Positions 16,595 through 24,744 of a stretch of DNA of 35,707 nt are shown piece by piece (the first letter of the stretch is position 1; each line of letters begins with the position of its first letter). Position numbers and translations under genes: made by a program. This DNA comes from JAZDJJ01 sp043804035 (GTDB taxonomy: Bacteria > Bacteroidota > Bacteroidia > Palsa-948), in assembly GCA_043804035.1 (NCBI GenBank), contig JAZDJJ010000108.1, forward strand, positions 1-35,707, given 5' to 3'. The notes under the pieces were generated by a model, which was not told the DNA's origin, did no database searches, and saw nothing but the letters and a program-made list of their open reading frames with translations.

Positions 16595-17577
16595 ATAAAT
16601 TCTTTTGAGTGCGCCATGAATAACCGGGTTTCTTTTGCCACTGCGGTTAACAGATTCCATTGTGCTGTTGTGAGCAGGTTCCTGTACTGATAGTAGGTAT
16701 TTTCGTTTTGTTTTAAAATTTCTGCAGCAGCTTTCTGAACATCGCTCAATGCGATATGTTTTATGTTTAAGGAAAACAAGTAATTGCAAAAATACTGGGT
16801 ATAGAACGTATGTCTCATCGTCCATTCAAGTACGAACGAAACACTTTCAGCAGCAATTTTTCTTTTGCTTTGTTTAAAAATGCGACTGATAAATAATTCG
16901 TATTTCCGGGAGTCAATAAAATCCAGATGCATATTGCTGCAACTTGCAAAAAACGGTTTTTTAGCATTGTTAAATATCTCGTGCATCATTTTTTGGTTGC
17001 TCCCACAAAAAATGAAATGAGTGTTTTTAAGGTTCTGTATGTAAGTGCGCAACAATGCTTCTGTATTCTTTTCAGGATACTCTAAAATCTGCTGAAACTC
17101 ATCAATGGCAAATATCACTTTTGCATTTTGCTGATCTAAAAAATTAAAGAGCTGTTGTATGGTCTTTTCGGTCTTTTTTATTTCACCCGTTTCAAAACTC
17201 AATTCGGGTTGCCCGGAAAGATCATCATAGCTTATTACAGGTCGTAATGACCTCATAAAATCAATTATCCTTTTCCCTATAGATTTATTTTCAGGGAAGC
17301 GGTTATAGATAGCGGTTGCCAGCTGGCTGCTAAATTCTTTTAAATTGTTTGTGCCTAAAATGTCTAAGTAGATACAGGCAATATTACGGCTGTTTGTATA
17401 GCTTTCAAACAAGTGATGGATAAGTCCGGTTTTTCCCAGCCTGCGTATGGAAAAAATGGTAGTATTCAGGTTGTTTTTGATATGGCTTTTAAGTAATGCG
17501 ATTTCACTTTCCCTGTCGCAGAAGTATTGTCCGCCTTTATAGCCGGTTACTAAAAAGGGGTTGCTGTCTTTTTCCAT
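16438..17577 (-). CDS. AAA-type ATPase (ATPase_2 / archaeal ATPase-like) with C-terminal winged helix
   Basis: This 379-aa protein has the Walker A variant SIRRLGKT (43-50) after a DRESEIALL lead-in, Walker B VIFAIDEFQQ (DE 159-160), a sensor-like FIFCGSNQKM (about 189-198), and a C-terminal winged-helix region (LLTTAQWNLLTAVAKE... to SSMVTRGIESLLEKEMI) ending YYEVYDKFLMRWL. These are hallmarks of the STAND-related ATPase_2 group, common as lone genes in Bacteroidota and archaea with unknown roles. It precedes a cas1 pseudogene; in the other copy the same ATPase tail overlaps intact cas1 as ATGA, so the ancestor coded ATPase-cas1-cas2 as one coupled unit. Its promoter lies only 5 bp before the ATG, so the mRNA is probably leaderless. 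Confidence 0.8.
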   Translation of the reverse strand: MEKDSNPFLVTGYKGGQYFCDRESEIALLKSHIKNNLNTTIFSIRRLGKTGLIHHLFESYTNSRNIACIYLDILGTNNLKEFSSQLATAIYNRFPENKSIGKRIIDFMRSLRPVISYDDLSGQPELSFETGEIKKTEKTIQQLFNFLDQQNAKVIFAIDEFQQILEYPEKNTEALLRTYIQNLKNTHFIFCGSNQKMMHEIFNNAKKPFFASCSNMHLDFIDSRKYELFISRIFKQSKRKIAAESVSFVLEWTMRHTFYTQYFCNYLFSLNIKHIALSDVQKAAAEILKQNENTYYQYRNLLTTAQWNLLTAVAKETRLFMAHSKEFIKKYNLGTSSMVTRGIESLLEKEMIFHNTSVEKPYYEVYDKFLMRWLQHNQK

Positions 17578-17581
17578 AAGT

Positions 17582-17611
17582 CAAAGATACTGTTTTTTAA
17601 ATCACACAAAA
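17582..17611 (-). promoter_or_regulatory. ATPase promoter, leaderless geometry
   Basis: On the minus strand TTTTG (17607-17611), 17 nt, then TATCTTTG (17582-17589). The start codon is at 17575-17577, so transcription should begin at or next to the ATG. The last 14-bp tandem repeat supplies the -33 TTTTG. The core shares TGTGATTT and GTATCTTTGAC, in the same order, with the CRISPR repeat. Confidence 0.55.
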
Positions 17612-17731
17612 TGTATCACACAAAATGTGTCATACAAAATGTGTCATACAAAATGTGTCATACAAAATGTGTCATACAAAATGTGTCATACAAAATGTGT
17701 CATACAAAATGTGTCATACAAAATGTGTCAT
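17606..17731. repeat. Nine tandem 14-bp repeats at the ATPase promoter
   Basis: The unit is acaaaatgtgtcat. Eight perfect copies run 17620-17731, and a ninth with two changes is at 17606-17619 nearest the gene. On the gene's strand each unit reads ATGACACATTTTGT and contains a possible -33 TTTTG. Perfect copies imply recent expansion, so copy number may vary between strains. Confidence 0.95.
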
Positions 17732-17961
17732 ATTTTTTTGCGTTGTTTTTCAGAATCCCAATATCTCCAATCTTCAATTGCTTCTGTGGGTTTCTTGGTC
17801 TGCCTTAATATTTAGTAATGACAGAAAGGGCACATCAAAAATATTTTTAGGGCAGTTCTAAAAATTGATTTTTTACACAGCAAATAAATTTAAAGGCATT
17901 TGACATTAGATTTTAGTCCGGATGTCCCAATGCCGAAAACAAAAAGAATATACACCGAATA
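17732..17961. other. Intergenic region between yqeY and the ATPase repeats
   Basis: No gene is supported. ATTTTTAGGGCAGTTCTAAA at 17843 forms a 7-bp dyad (TTTTTAG/CTAAAAA) and matches the arm of the element at 3851. It could be a relic of a mobile element or a weak terminator for the dcw transcript. The rest is AT-rich without recognisable features. Confidence 0.4.
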
Positions 17962-18405
17962 TTATTTTGAGAGAAGTTCTTTCACCATCACAGAAATAAT
18001 TTTTCCATCTGCTTTTCCTGCAAATTGTTTCATTGCAATACTCATCACATTTCCCATATCAGCAAGAGATGATGCTCCAGTTTGTGAAATAACTTGAGCA
18101 AGTGCAGATTTAATTTCATCTGCACTCATTTGCTTGGGGAGATATGTCTCAATAATTTTTGCCTGAAAAAATTCTATATCAGCAAGGTCTTTCCGGTTCT
18201 GAGACAAATATATTTCTGCTGATTCTTTTCTTTGCTTCACCATCTTCTGTAATATTTTCATCTCCTCACTTTCCAAAACTTTTTGTCCTGATGTTTTCAG
18301 CATTAGCAATGCCGCTTTAATGCCGCGAATTGCTTCTAACTTTTGCTGCTCCTTGGCGAGCATGGCTACTTTTATGTCAGCATTTATTTTTTCTTCTAAA
18401 GACAT
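17962..18405 (-). CDS. yqeY: YqeY / GatB-like domain protein
   Basis: This 147-aa helical protein begins SLEEKINADIKVAMLAKEQ, continues KLEAIRGIKAALLM, and has LPKQMSADEIKSAL and AGKADGKIISVMVKELL, the features of the stand-alone YqeY family related to the tRNA-binding tail of GatB. Role uncertain; a tRNA or RNA interaction is likely. The start at 18405 is chosen because the conserved N-terminus begins there; the frame stays open to 18534, but that part overlaps ftsZ. It lies 13 bp after ftsZ, its usual neighbour in Bacteroidota, and ends the dcw operon. Confidence 0.88.
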   Translation of the reverse strand: MSLEEKINADIKVAMLAKEQQKLEAIRGIKAALLMLKTSGQKVLESEEMKILQKMVKQRKESAEIYLSQNRKDLADIEFFQAKIIETYLPKQMSADEIKSALAQVISQTGASSLADMGNVMSIAMKQFAGKADGKIISVMVKELLSK

Positions 18406-18418
18406 ATAAATATTTTTT

Positions 18419-20344
18419 TTAATCCGGTTTATCGTGCAGAAAAGAATTATCAGGACGAAGTGTTGGTTTTTTATCCTCACCTTCTCCCAGTGTGAATCTT
18501 GAAATTTCCGACTCAGAAGAATGAGGAATATCATTCAGCGACACATTTCTTCTTTTGTAAGCAGGTTCACTTTCCAATTCTGTTAGTCCTCCCGGAGTTT
18601 TTAATTTGAAACTTAATTCACGAAGTTTTTGAATTTTTTCCTGAGCCATCGCTCTTTTTTCCATATCATCGGAAGAAACAATTGGAATATTTTCTTGAGA
18701 AGGAGTTGGCGTTTGTTTTACTTCATGTTGCAGAACAGAAACCGCAGGGGGCGTTTCTAATTTTCGGATTTGTATGGGTGGAGAAAAAATAATAGGTTCT
18801 TTTTTCTTTTGCGACTGTCCATTTAACTCTGACTGTTGCTCAACAGATGAATCAGGTGTGTGCGATACGGATGCCTTCGGAATTTCAAACTCAAAACTAA
18901 TTTGTTCTTCCGGTTTTATTATCAAAAACGGATCAGATGATGTTTCTTCATCAGAAATATTTTCTTCATTCTTTTTATTCTTACTTGTCTGGAAAGAATT
19001 TTCTTGAGCATGACGAGATGCTAATTCCTGATCATAACGAGATTTTAATTCCTGAGCATAACGAGATTCTATTTCTTGAATATGATGAGATTCTACTTCC
19101 TGAATATTATGAATATCAATGAGTTTTTTTTCTTCAATATTTTTTTGTTTTTCTTCCTTAATTAATAATTCTGTTTTCTCATCTTCATCTTTCTTTTCAG
19201 AAATAATATCGCTTTTTAAAGTTGGTTCAGTGATATTTTTTAATTCTATTTTTGGCTCATCTTTTTGCTCATTTTTCTGTTCATCTTTTTGTTCCGTTTT
19301 TTCTTCAACAGGTTTTACAGCATCTTCAAGATGCATAATTTTTACTTCAGGCATTACAGGTGTTTCAAAACCAAGATTATCTTTTTTAGTAAAACCACTG
19401 GCAATAATGGTAACATTTACTTTTTCTCCAAGCGATTCATCCACTCCATATCCTTTTATCAGTTCTGCAGTTTGTCCCGCAGATTCCTGAATGTAATCAG
19501 TAATCTCAGCAAGTTCATCCATTGTTAATTCATCTTTTCCGGAACCACAAGTGATACTGACTAAAACATATCTTGCTCCGTATATGTTGTTATCATTAAG
19601 CAGCGGTGAATTGAGCGCCTGCGTAACTGCTTTGAGTGATCTTCCTTCTCCGGAAGCAGAAGCAGAACCCATAATTGCAACACCACTTTTTTCCATTACT
19701 CTGCGAACATCGTTAAAGTCAACATTAATGCGAAGAGTTACATTTATTATTTCGGCAATACTTTTGGCAGCTGAACATAACACATCATCTGCATGCGAAA
19801 ACGCTTCACTCACTTTTAAAGTGTGATAAATTTCCCTGAGTTTATCATTGAGAATTACAAGTACAGCATCAGAATATTTTTTCAATTCATTTAATCCATC
19901 TTCTGCTTGTTTTCTCCTGAGATTTCCTTCCCATGAAAAAGGAAGCGTAACAATTGAAACAGTAAGAATACCAAATTCCTGCGCGAGTTGTGCAATCACA
20001 GGAGCAGCACCTGTACCCGTTCCTCCGCCAAGTCCGGCTGTGATAAAAAGCATTTTAGTATCACGCGAAAGAACATTTTTTATGTCTTCAATATTTTCAA
20101 GTGCGGCTTTTTTGCCAACTTCCGGAAGAGAGCCGGCACCAAGTCCCTCGGTCAATGTAACGCCTAATTGAATTTTCAAAGGTACGGGACTAGAATCAAG
20201 TACCTGACGATCGGTGTTGCAAACAATGAAATCAACATCTTTGATTCCTTGTTTAAACATGTAGTTTACGGCGTTGCTTCCGCCGCCACCTGCTCCAATC
20301 ACTTTTATGATGGAAACTTTTCCTTTGGGTAAATCGAAGTTCAT
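18419..20344 (-). CDS. ftsZ: Cell division protein FtsZ
   Basis: This 641-aa tubulin-like GTPase forms the Z-ring at midcell. The N-terminal globular domain has VIGAGGGGSNAVNYM and the G-box GLGGGTGTGAAPV (106-112 for GGGTGTG). After about residue 330 comes a long linker rich in Lys, Glu and Gln (TEQKDEQKNEQKDEPK) and a Bacteroidota-type tail with PAYKRRNVSLNDI and the end peptide NSFLHDKPD, where membrane-anchor proteins such as FtsA bind. Total length is long but normal for this phylum. ATG 20344 starts the conserved N-terminus; an upstream in-frame ATG at 20428 would add a repeat-encoded SRNKSRNKSRNK leader and is judged non-coding. Upstream lie a 12-bp triplicate and a 30-bp palindrome. 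Confidence 0.97.
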   Translation of the reverse strand: MNFDLPKGKVSIIKVIGAGGGGSNAVNYMFKQGIKDVDFIVCNTDRQVLDSSPVPLKIQLGVTLTEGLGAGSLPEVGKKAALENIEDIKNVLSRDTKMLFITAGLGGGTGTGAAPVIAQLAQEFGILTVSIVTLPFSWEGNLRRKQAEDGLNELKKYSDAVLVILNDKLREIYHTLKVSEAFSHADDVLCSAAKSIAEIINVTLRINVDFNDVRRVMEKSGVAIMGSASASGEGRSLKAVTQALNSPLLNDNNIYGARYVLVSITCGSGKDELTMDELAEITDYIQESAGQTAELIKGYGVDESLGEKVNVTIIASGFTKKDNLGFETPVMPEVKIMHLEDAVKPVEEKTEQKDEQKNEQKDEPKIELKNITEPTLKSDIISEKKDEDEKTELLIKEEKQKNIEEKKLIDIHNIQEVESHHIQEIESRYAQELKSRYDQELASRHAQENSFQTSKNKKNEENISDEETSSDPFLIIKPEEQISFEFEIPKASVSHTPDSSVEQQSELNGQSQKKKEPIIFSPPIQIRKLETPPAVSVLQHEVKQTPTPSQENIPIVSSDDMEKRAMAQEKIQKLRELSFKLKTPGGLTELESEPAYKRRNVSLNDIPHSSESEISRFTLGEGEDKKPTLRPDNSFLHDKPD

Positions 20345-20362
20345 AATATATATTTTTTTAAA

Positions 20363-20398
20363 TTTGTTTCTGCTTTTGTTTCTGCTTTTGTTTCTGCT
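20363..20398. repeat. Three tandem 12-bp repeats in the ftsZ 5' region
   Basis: Three perfect units of tttgtttctgct (plus strand) end 18 bp before the ftsZ ATG. On the ftsZ strand they read AGCAGAAACAAA. The unit length keeps the upstream frame open. Confidence 0.9.
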
Positions 20399-20440
20399 AA
20401 AGTAATTCAAGATAAAATACAAATTCACTAGTATCTACAT

Positions 20441-20470
20441 AAGTTATTAACAATGCATTGTTAATAACTT
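20441..20470. repeat. Perfect 30-bp palindrome between ftsA and ftsZ
   Basis: AAGTTATTAACAATG is followed directly by its reverse complement, with the dyad centre between 20455 and 20456. It starts at the last base of the ftsA stop codon. It could be an RNA hairpin that punctuates or stabilises the ftsA-ftsZ mRNA, or a binding site for a dimeric regulator. No T-run follows, so it is not a standard terminator. Confidence 0.9.
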
Positions 20471-21762
20471 TATTGTTTTGTTTCCTCATTTTCTTCTCCA
20501 TCTTCAAAAAGTTTTTTCGTTTTAGTGTAAAGCACATCAAAAAAATTTCCACGTGTTTTTTTTGAATGTGTTTTTATATTATCTGGAGTTGCCTGACGTA
20601 ATTTTTCTTTTTCCAATTCTTCGTAACCATTTATAACCAATCCAATACCGGTAGAAAACATTGGACTGGCAACATCTTCATTGCTTTTTGTAAGATGTTC
20701 GTTCGGATAGCCGATGCGCGTATCCATACCTGTAACATATTCGGTCAGTTGTTTGATATGTTTCAACTGTGCACCACCACCGGTTACAACAATTCCTGCA
20801 ATTAATTTTTGTTCGTAACCGGAATTTTTTATTTCAAAGGAAACATATTCAAGAATTTCTGTCATCCGCGCCTGGATAATATTCGCAAGATTACGGAGAG
20901 AAATTTCTTTTGGAGAACGGTCTTTCAGTCCTGGAATTACAACTATTTCATTATCCTGATTTTCTTGTGCAAGTGCAGAGCCAAATTTTGTTTTCAATTG
21001 CTCAGCATATCTATGAATAATGGAACAACCCTGTTTAATATCCTCAGTGATAACATTTCCACCAAAGGGTATCACAGCAGTATGGCGGATTATTTTATCG
21101 TAAAAGATTGCAATGTCAGTTGTACCGCCACCGATATCAACCAAAGCAACTCCTGCTTCTTTTTCTTCTTCATTTAACACTGCTGAACCAGAAGCAATAG
21201 GTTCAAGAATCATATTAACAATTTGCAGTCCGACTTTTTCCACACACTTCTTAATATTTTTGGCAGCAGCCATTTGTCCGATGATGATATGAAAATTTCC
21301 TTCCAGATGAACTCCTTCAACACCTATTGGATTTTTTATTCCTGACTCATTGTCTACCATATATTCCTGCGGAAGAACTTGAATAATTTCTTCACCAGGC
21401 AGCATCACTAATTTGTACATATCATCAATGAGTATATCAATATCCTCCTGATTAATCGGATGTTCAATATTATTACGTATGCGAGACCCTCTATGCTTTA
21501 AACTTTTTATATGCTGACCGGCAATACCTACATGAACAGATGTTATGTCCACGCCGGATTTTTTTTCGGCTTCTTCCACAGCCGTGCGAATTGCCTGAAC
21601 GGTTTGTTCAATATTAGACACTACTCCACGTCTAACACCAAGCGATGGCGCTTTGCCAACTCCAAGAATTTCAATTTTACCAAATTCATTTTTTTTTCCA
21701 ACCAGAACCGCAATCTTGGTTGTGCCAATGTCTATTCCTACAATGATTTCTGAGTTTAACAT
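20470..21762 (-). CDS. ftsA: Cell division protein FtsA
   Basis: This 430-aa actin-like ATPase tethers FtsZ to the membrane. It has the phosphate-1 motif EIIVGIDIGTTKIAVLVG, the SHS2 (1C) region with GIAGQHIKSL, phosphate-2 VALVDIGGGTTDIAIF, and the adenosine motif IVVTGGGAQLKHI. A basic C-terminal stretch (FFDVLYTKTKKLFE) is a plausible membrane helix. ATG 21762 is chosen because the frame upstream overlaps the ftsQ end. There is a 13-bp gap after ftsQ. Confidence 0.95.
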   Translation of the reverse strand: MLNSEIIVGIDIGTTKIAVLVGKKNEFGKIEILGVGKAPSLGVRRGVVSNIEQTVQAIRTAVEEAEKKSGVDITSVHVGIAGQHIKSLKHRGSRIRNNIEHPINQEDIDILIDDMYKLVMLPGEEIIQVLPQEYMVDNESGIKNPIGVEGVHLEGNFHIIIGQMAAAKNIKKCVEKVGLQIVNMILEPIASGSAVLNEEEKEAGVALVDIGGGTTDIAIFYDKIIRHTAVIPFGGNVITEDIKQGCSIIHRYAEQLKTKFGSALAQENQDNEIVVIPGLKDRSPKEISLRNLANIIQARMTEILEYVSFEIKNSGYEQKLIAGIVVTGGGAQLKHIKQLTEYVTGMDTRIGYPNEHLTKSNEDVASPMFSTGIGLVINGYEELEKEKLRQATPDNIKTHSKKTRGNFFDVLYTKTKKLFEDGEENEETKQ

Positions 21763-21775
21763 AATAAAATAGTTT

Positions 21776-22597
21776 TTAGTTTTTAGCAACTGACTTTGTG
21801 CATACCACTTGATTATTAAATTTTAAATTCAATGTATCATAATCATTCCATCCTGTATAATTCAGTCCTTCCTTGTAAAAAAAATTCAACTTCCGAAACT
21901 TTTCAGCCATTCCATCAATAGTTCCAAAAATAATTTTGTGATTTCCGACTTTAGGTATCAATTCAATCTCTCCATCTTCGTTCAAATAAATTTGTTCAAC
22001 CTGAGCTGACCAAAATTCGTCAGCCAAAATAAATTTTGTCATCGCATATAAATCATCTAGTACCGTAAGAGTTTTTAACGTATCGTTATTAATAATTTCG
22101 TTAAGATTAATTTTATACCAACCATCATAGAATTCAGAAATATTTCCGGTTGCCAAAAGTACTCTCGGAGTAAATTTTGGTGACCACACCATAAGTTTTC
22201 CCAAAGAATCTATGTAATAACTTTCTCCTTTTTTATTTATCACACGAAGGATAGGATTCCGCTGTTCAATGTCAATATTCAAAACACCGTTAATATTCAA
22301 ATACACCTCTGCCCGTGCAATCCATGGATTTGTGTACATCAATCGTTCTATGTAGTTTACATCAATATTCCGAAGTGGAAAATTAACCACTTGCCCGCAC
22401 CGATGCGTAATCAAAGAAAGAATATCCTCGTCTTCTACAAAAAAGAATTCCTGTACAGGATTCATTAATATTTTAATTTTAATCTGGCTACACAACAACT
22501 GGTCTTCTTTTTTTTGCACGAAAGCGAAAGTGAAAATAATACCAACAAGCAGTAATATCCATCCGGAAATGCGCAATATTTTGATAAACATTTTCAT
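21776..22597 (-). CDS. ftsQ: Cell division protein FtsQ
   Basis: This 273-aa bitopic division protein has a single membrane anchor (about residues 7-27, RISGWILLLVGIIFTFAFV), then a POTRA-like domain and beta domain containing MYTNPWIARAEVYLNINGVLNIDIEQRNPILRV, the characteristic FtsQ/DivIB section. It links early and late divisome proteins in the periplasm. Identification rests on this motif and its position before ftsA. It is separated from murC, its normal upstream neighbour, by an inserted amidohydrolase gene. Confidence 0.9.
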   Translation of the reverse strand: MKMFIKILRISGWILLLVGIIFTFAFVQKKEDQLLCSQIKIKILMNPVQEFFFVEDEDILSLITHRCGQVVNFPLRNIDVNYIERLMYTNPWIARAEVYLNINGVLNIDIEQRNPILRVINKKGESYYIDSLGKLMVWSPKFTPRVLLATGNISEFYDGWYKINLNEIINNDTLKTLTVLDDLYAMTKFILADEFWSAQVEQIYLNEDGEIELIPKVGNHKIIFGTIDGMAEKFRKLNFFYKEGLNYTGWNDYDTLNLKFNNQVVCTKSVAKN

Positions 22598-22655
22598 TTG
22601 TTACTTTTTTAATTATTCATCCTTTTCTTGTTACTACTCATCAGAAAAAAATGTT

Positions 22656-22692
22656 GCCACATACTACACGGATTTTATTTTTAATCTGTGGC
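22656..22692 (-). terminator. Hairpin after the amidohydrolase gene
   Basis: GCCACA (22656-22661) and TGTGGC (22687-22692) can pair across a 25-nt loop that itself can fold. On the minus strand the right-hand arm is followed after AACA by seven T's. It is a possible terminator for the amidohydrolase transcript, in the 132-bp gap before ftsQ. The long loop makes this uncertain. Confidence 0.35.
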
Positions 22693-22729
22693 TAATATTT
22701 TTCATAGTGTTATATTAATTACCAAATAG

Positions 22730-24466
22730 TTATTTTATAAAATATACTTTTTTAATTTTATTATTTTCTATATGATAAATAGCAATGCATTTTGATTGTT
22801 TTATTTTATTATTTCTTGTTACACTTTCGTTGTCAATAATGATATTACCTTGTATAATTCTTTTTTTTATTTCGCAATGTAAGTTTGGCGTTTTGTCAAA
22901 CAATGATGAGTATGTTTTATACATATATTCTTTGCCTTTGCCAATCAATGTATCAGGAAATTTATACAACTCCACATCATCCGCATATTGTTCTACGAAA
23001 GCATCCAGATTACGGGCGTTGTAAGCATTTAGTTGACGTTGAACCAATGATAAAGGCGTTTCTTTTATCAAGGTATCGGGATTAATTACAAATCCTTTGT
23101 TTATTATTAAAAATATTTTTTGTAGATTATTAAGATTATCCAATGGATTTGCGTTTAGCAAAATCATATCAGCCCTTTTGCCAGTGGTAATGCTGCCAAA
23201 TTCTTTTTCTTTACCTAATACTTTTGCTCCATTGATAGTTGATGATTGAATAATTTGCCAGTTGCTCAAACCACTTTGTTGCATAGATAATAATTCGGCA
23301 AAGTAAGAAGTAGCATGTTGTGTTCCAATATTACCTGCATCGGTGCCGCTAACAATTGCAATACCTGCATCTGACATTTTTTTTAAGTTCACTCTCATTA
23401 TTGAATCACTTTTAATGAGAGCAATCTGTTTTAATTTGCCTCTTTTTTTAAGTTGCTCAACAAGATTTGTATCAGACAAATGTTTTAAATCATATAAAGA
23501 ACCAAGTTGTTCGGAATTAGATTTGGTTAAATCGTAATAAGAAAATTGATTTTCTCGCGCAAATGTTTTTGCATAATTATCGGCTACTATCAAAGTAGGA
23601 CAGACAATTATATTATTTTTTTTAAGCAGAAATAAAAATTCATCACTCACAATTTCATTGTTTATTTCATGAACTAAATAATCGCATTTACTTTCTACAG
23701 CAAGTTGTGCTGTAATTCTTTCGGTAGCATGTACAGCAACTTTTAAATTATTTTTATGTGCCTCATCAATTATTGCTTTAACAACTGGCAAAAGTTTTTT
23801 TGCTGAATCTTCTAAATTTTTACCATGAGGAACAATGTACCAAATCTTAATAAAATCAGGGCGAAAAGGTAATTGTTTTTGAACTGTGGCTTTTGCTTCT
23901 TCGGGTGTTTTTACTAAGTTGAAAGGTTCATCGTTCTGAAGATTTTTAAAAACTTCCGGCTCCCATGTAGTAAGCAGTGGTCCTGTCATGTAAATAGAAG
24001 GAGCATAATTTTTATTTTTAAACGAATCCCGTTGTTGTAAAAAATTTATTGTTGCACCTACATCAATAACAGTGGTAATACCTGTTTGTGTGTAACGCCG
24101 AAGTATATCTTCCATGTTGTTGTGTGTCCAGTCAATTTCCTTTTCATACGATATGTATTTACGAAGATCTATTACATCAGGTCTTGTATATAAACCACCA
24201 CTTTGAAAAAAATGTATGTGAGCATCTGTTAATCCAGGCAATAGAAATTTTCCCTTACCGTCAATGATTGTAGCATCTGTCAAAAGTTTTATTTTTTTTG
24301 ATGGACCAATATCAGATATTGTGTTACCTGTTATTACAACAGTAACATCGGGTATTAACTTTTGTTTTTCTACATCTATCAATGTTACATTGGTAATGTA
24401 TGTTTGACAAAACAGAGATAATGTAAAAAAACTTGCAGTTACAAATAAAAAAAAATTGATTCTCAT
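22730..24466 (-). CDS. Secreted amidohydrolase with C-terminal NTF2/SnoaL-like domain
   Basis: This 578-aa protein has a signal peptide (MRINFFLFVTASFFTLSLFCQ) and an imidazolonepropionase-like metal-dependent hydrolase barrel. Metal motifs are DAHIHF (H83, H85), FIKIWY with a candidate carboxylated Lys, VAVHATE, YLVHEINN, and SGTDAGN with the catalytic Asp. KEFGSITTGKRADMILL closes the barrel. From about residue 465, LVQRQLNAYNARNLDAFVEQYADDVELYKFPD looks like a SnoaL/NTF2-like domain, so the protein is a fusion. Substrate unknown; relatives hydrolyse cyclic amides or dipeptides in the periplasm. It sits between murC and ftsQ, where Bacteroidota normally have no gene, flanked by 132- and 278-bp gaps containing palindromes, consistent with insertion. 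Confidence 0.82.
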   Translation of the reverse strand: MRINFFLFVTASFFTLSLFCQTYITNVTLIDVEKQKLIPDVTVVITGNTISDIGPSKKIKLLTDATIIDGKGKFLLPGLTDAHIHFFQSGGLYTRPDVIDLRKYISYEKEIDWTHNNMEDILRRYTQTGITTVIDVGATINFLQQRDSFKNKNYAPSIYMTGPLLTTWEPEVFKNLQNDEPFNLVKTPEEAKATVQKQLPFRPDFIKIWYIVPHGKNLEDSAKKLLPVVKAIIDEAHKNNLKVAVHATERITAQLAVESKCDYLVHEINNEIVSDEFLFLLKKNNIIVCPTLIVADNYAKTFARENQFSYYDLTKSNSEQLGSLYDLKHLSDTNLVEQLKKRGKLKQIALIKSDSIMRVNLKKMSDAGIAIVSGTDAGNIGTQHATSYFAELLSMQQSGLSNWQIIQSSTINGAKVLGKEKEFGSITTGKRADMILLNANPLDNLNNLQKIFLIINKGFVINPDTLIKETPLSLVQRQLNAYNARNLDAFVEQYADDVELYKFPDTLIGKGKEYMYKTYSSLFDKTPNLHCEIKKRIIQGNIIIDNESVTRNNKIKQSKCIAIYHIENNKIKKVYFIK

Positions 24467-24550
24467 AATTGTTTATTGTTAAGTTTTACAAGATTGTTGT
24501 GTGAAAACAAACTTGTATTTTTGGCATTGTTAATTTGGTATAGATTTTTA

Positions 24551-24634
24551 GATTGCTTCGGTCGTTCCTCCCTCGCAATGACGTTTAAATTGAGCGTCAT
24601 TGCGAACCATGAGGAACGAAATGGGAAGCAATCC
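24551..24634. repeat. Imperfect inverted repeat, CGTCATTGCGA family
   Basis: GATTGCTTCGGTCGTTCCTC...CGCAATGACG (24551-24583) faces CGTCATTGCG...GAGGAACGAAATGGGAAGC (24595-24634) across 11 nt. The central arms match the minimal palindrome at 3882-3902. Such CGTCATTGCGA elements recur in intergenic DNA of several phyla; its role is unknown. The rest of the 24467-24744 gap shows no gene. Confidence 0.7.
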
Positions 24635-24744
24635 CTATACTTATTTAATAATACCGTATTTTTTTCTTTGCAAAATAATTCGGACATATAATTATTTTAT
24701 TTTTTAATCTATAAAATTTGTGACCAACATTTCTTGGTATTATA

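Noticed and set aside
17599..17612. A third anti-repeat (AAATCACACAAAAT) near the ATPase promoter
   Set aside because: Only eight bases match the anti-repeat core, there is no nexus or terminator, and the sequence is explained by the 14-bp repeats.
18406..18534. Extended YqeY start
   Set aside because: It overlaps the ftsZ coding end and the added residues do not resemble the family.
20345..20428. Extended FtsZ start giving an SRNK-repeat leader
   Set aside because: The conserved FtsZ N-terminus starts at 20344 and the extension is pure repeat-derived sequence.
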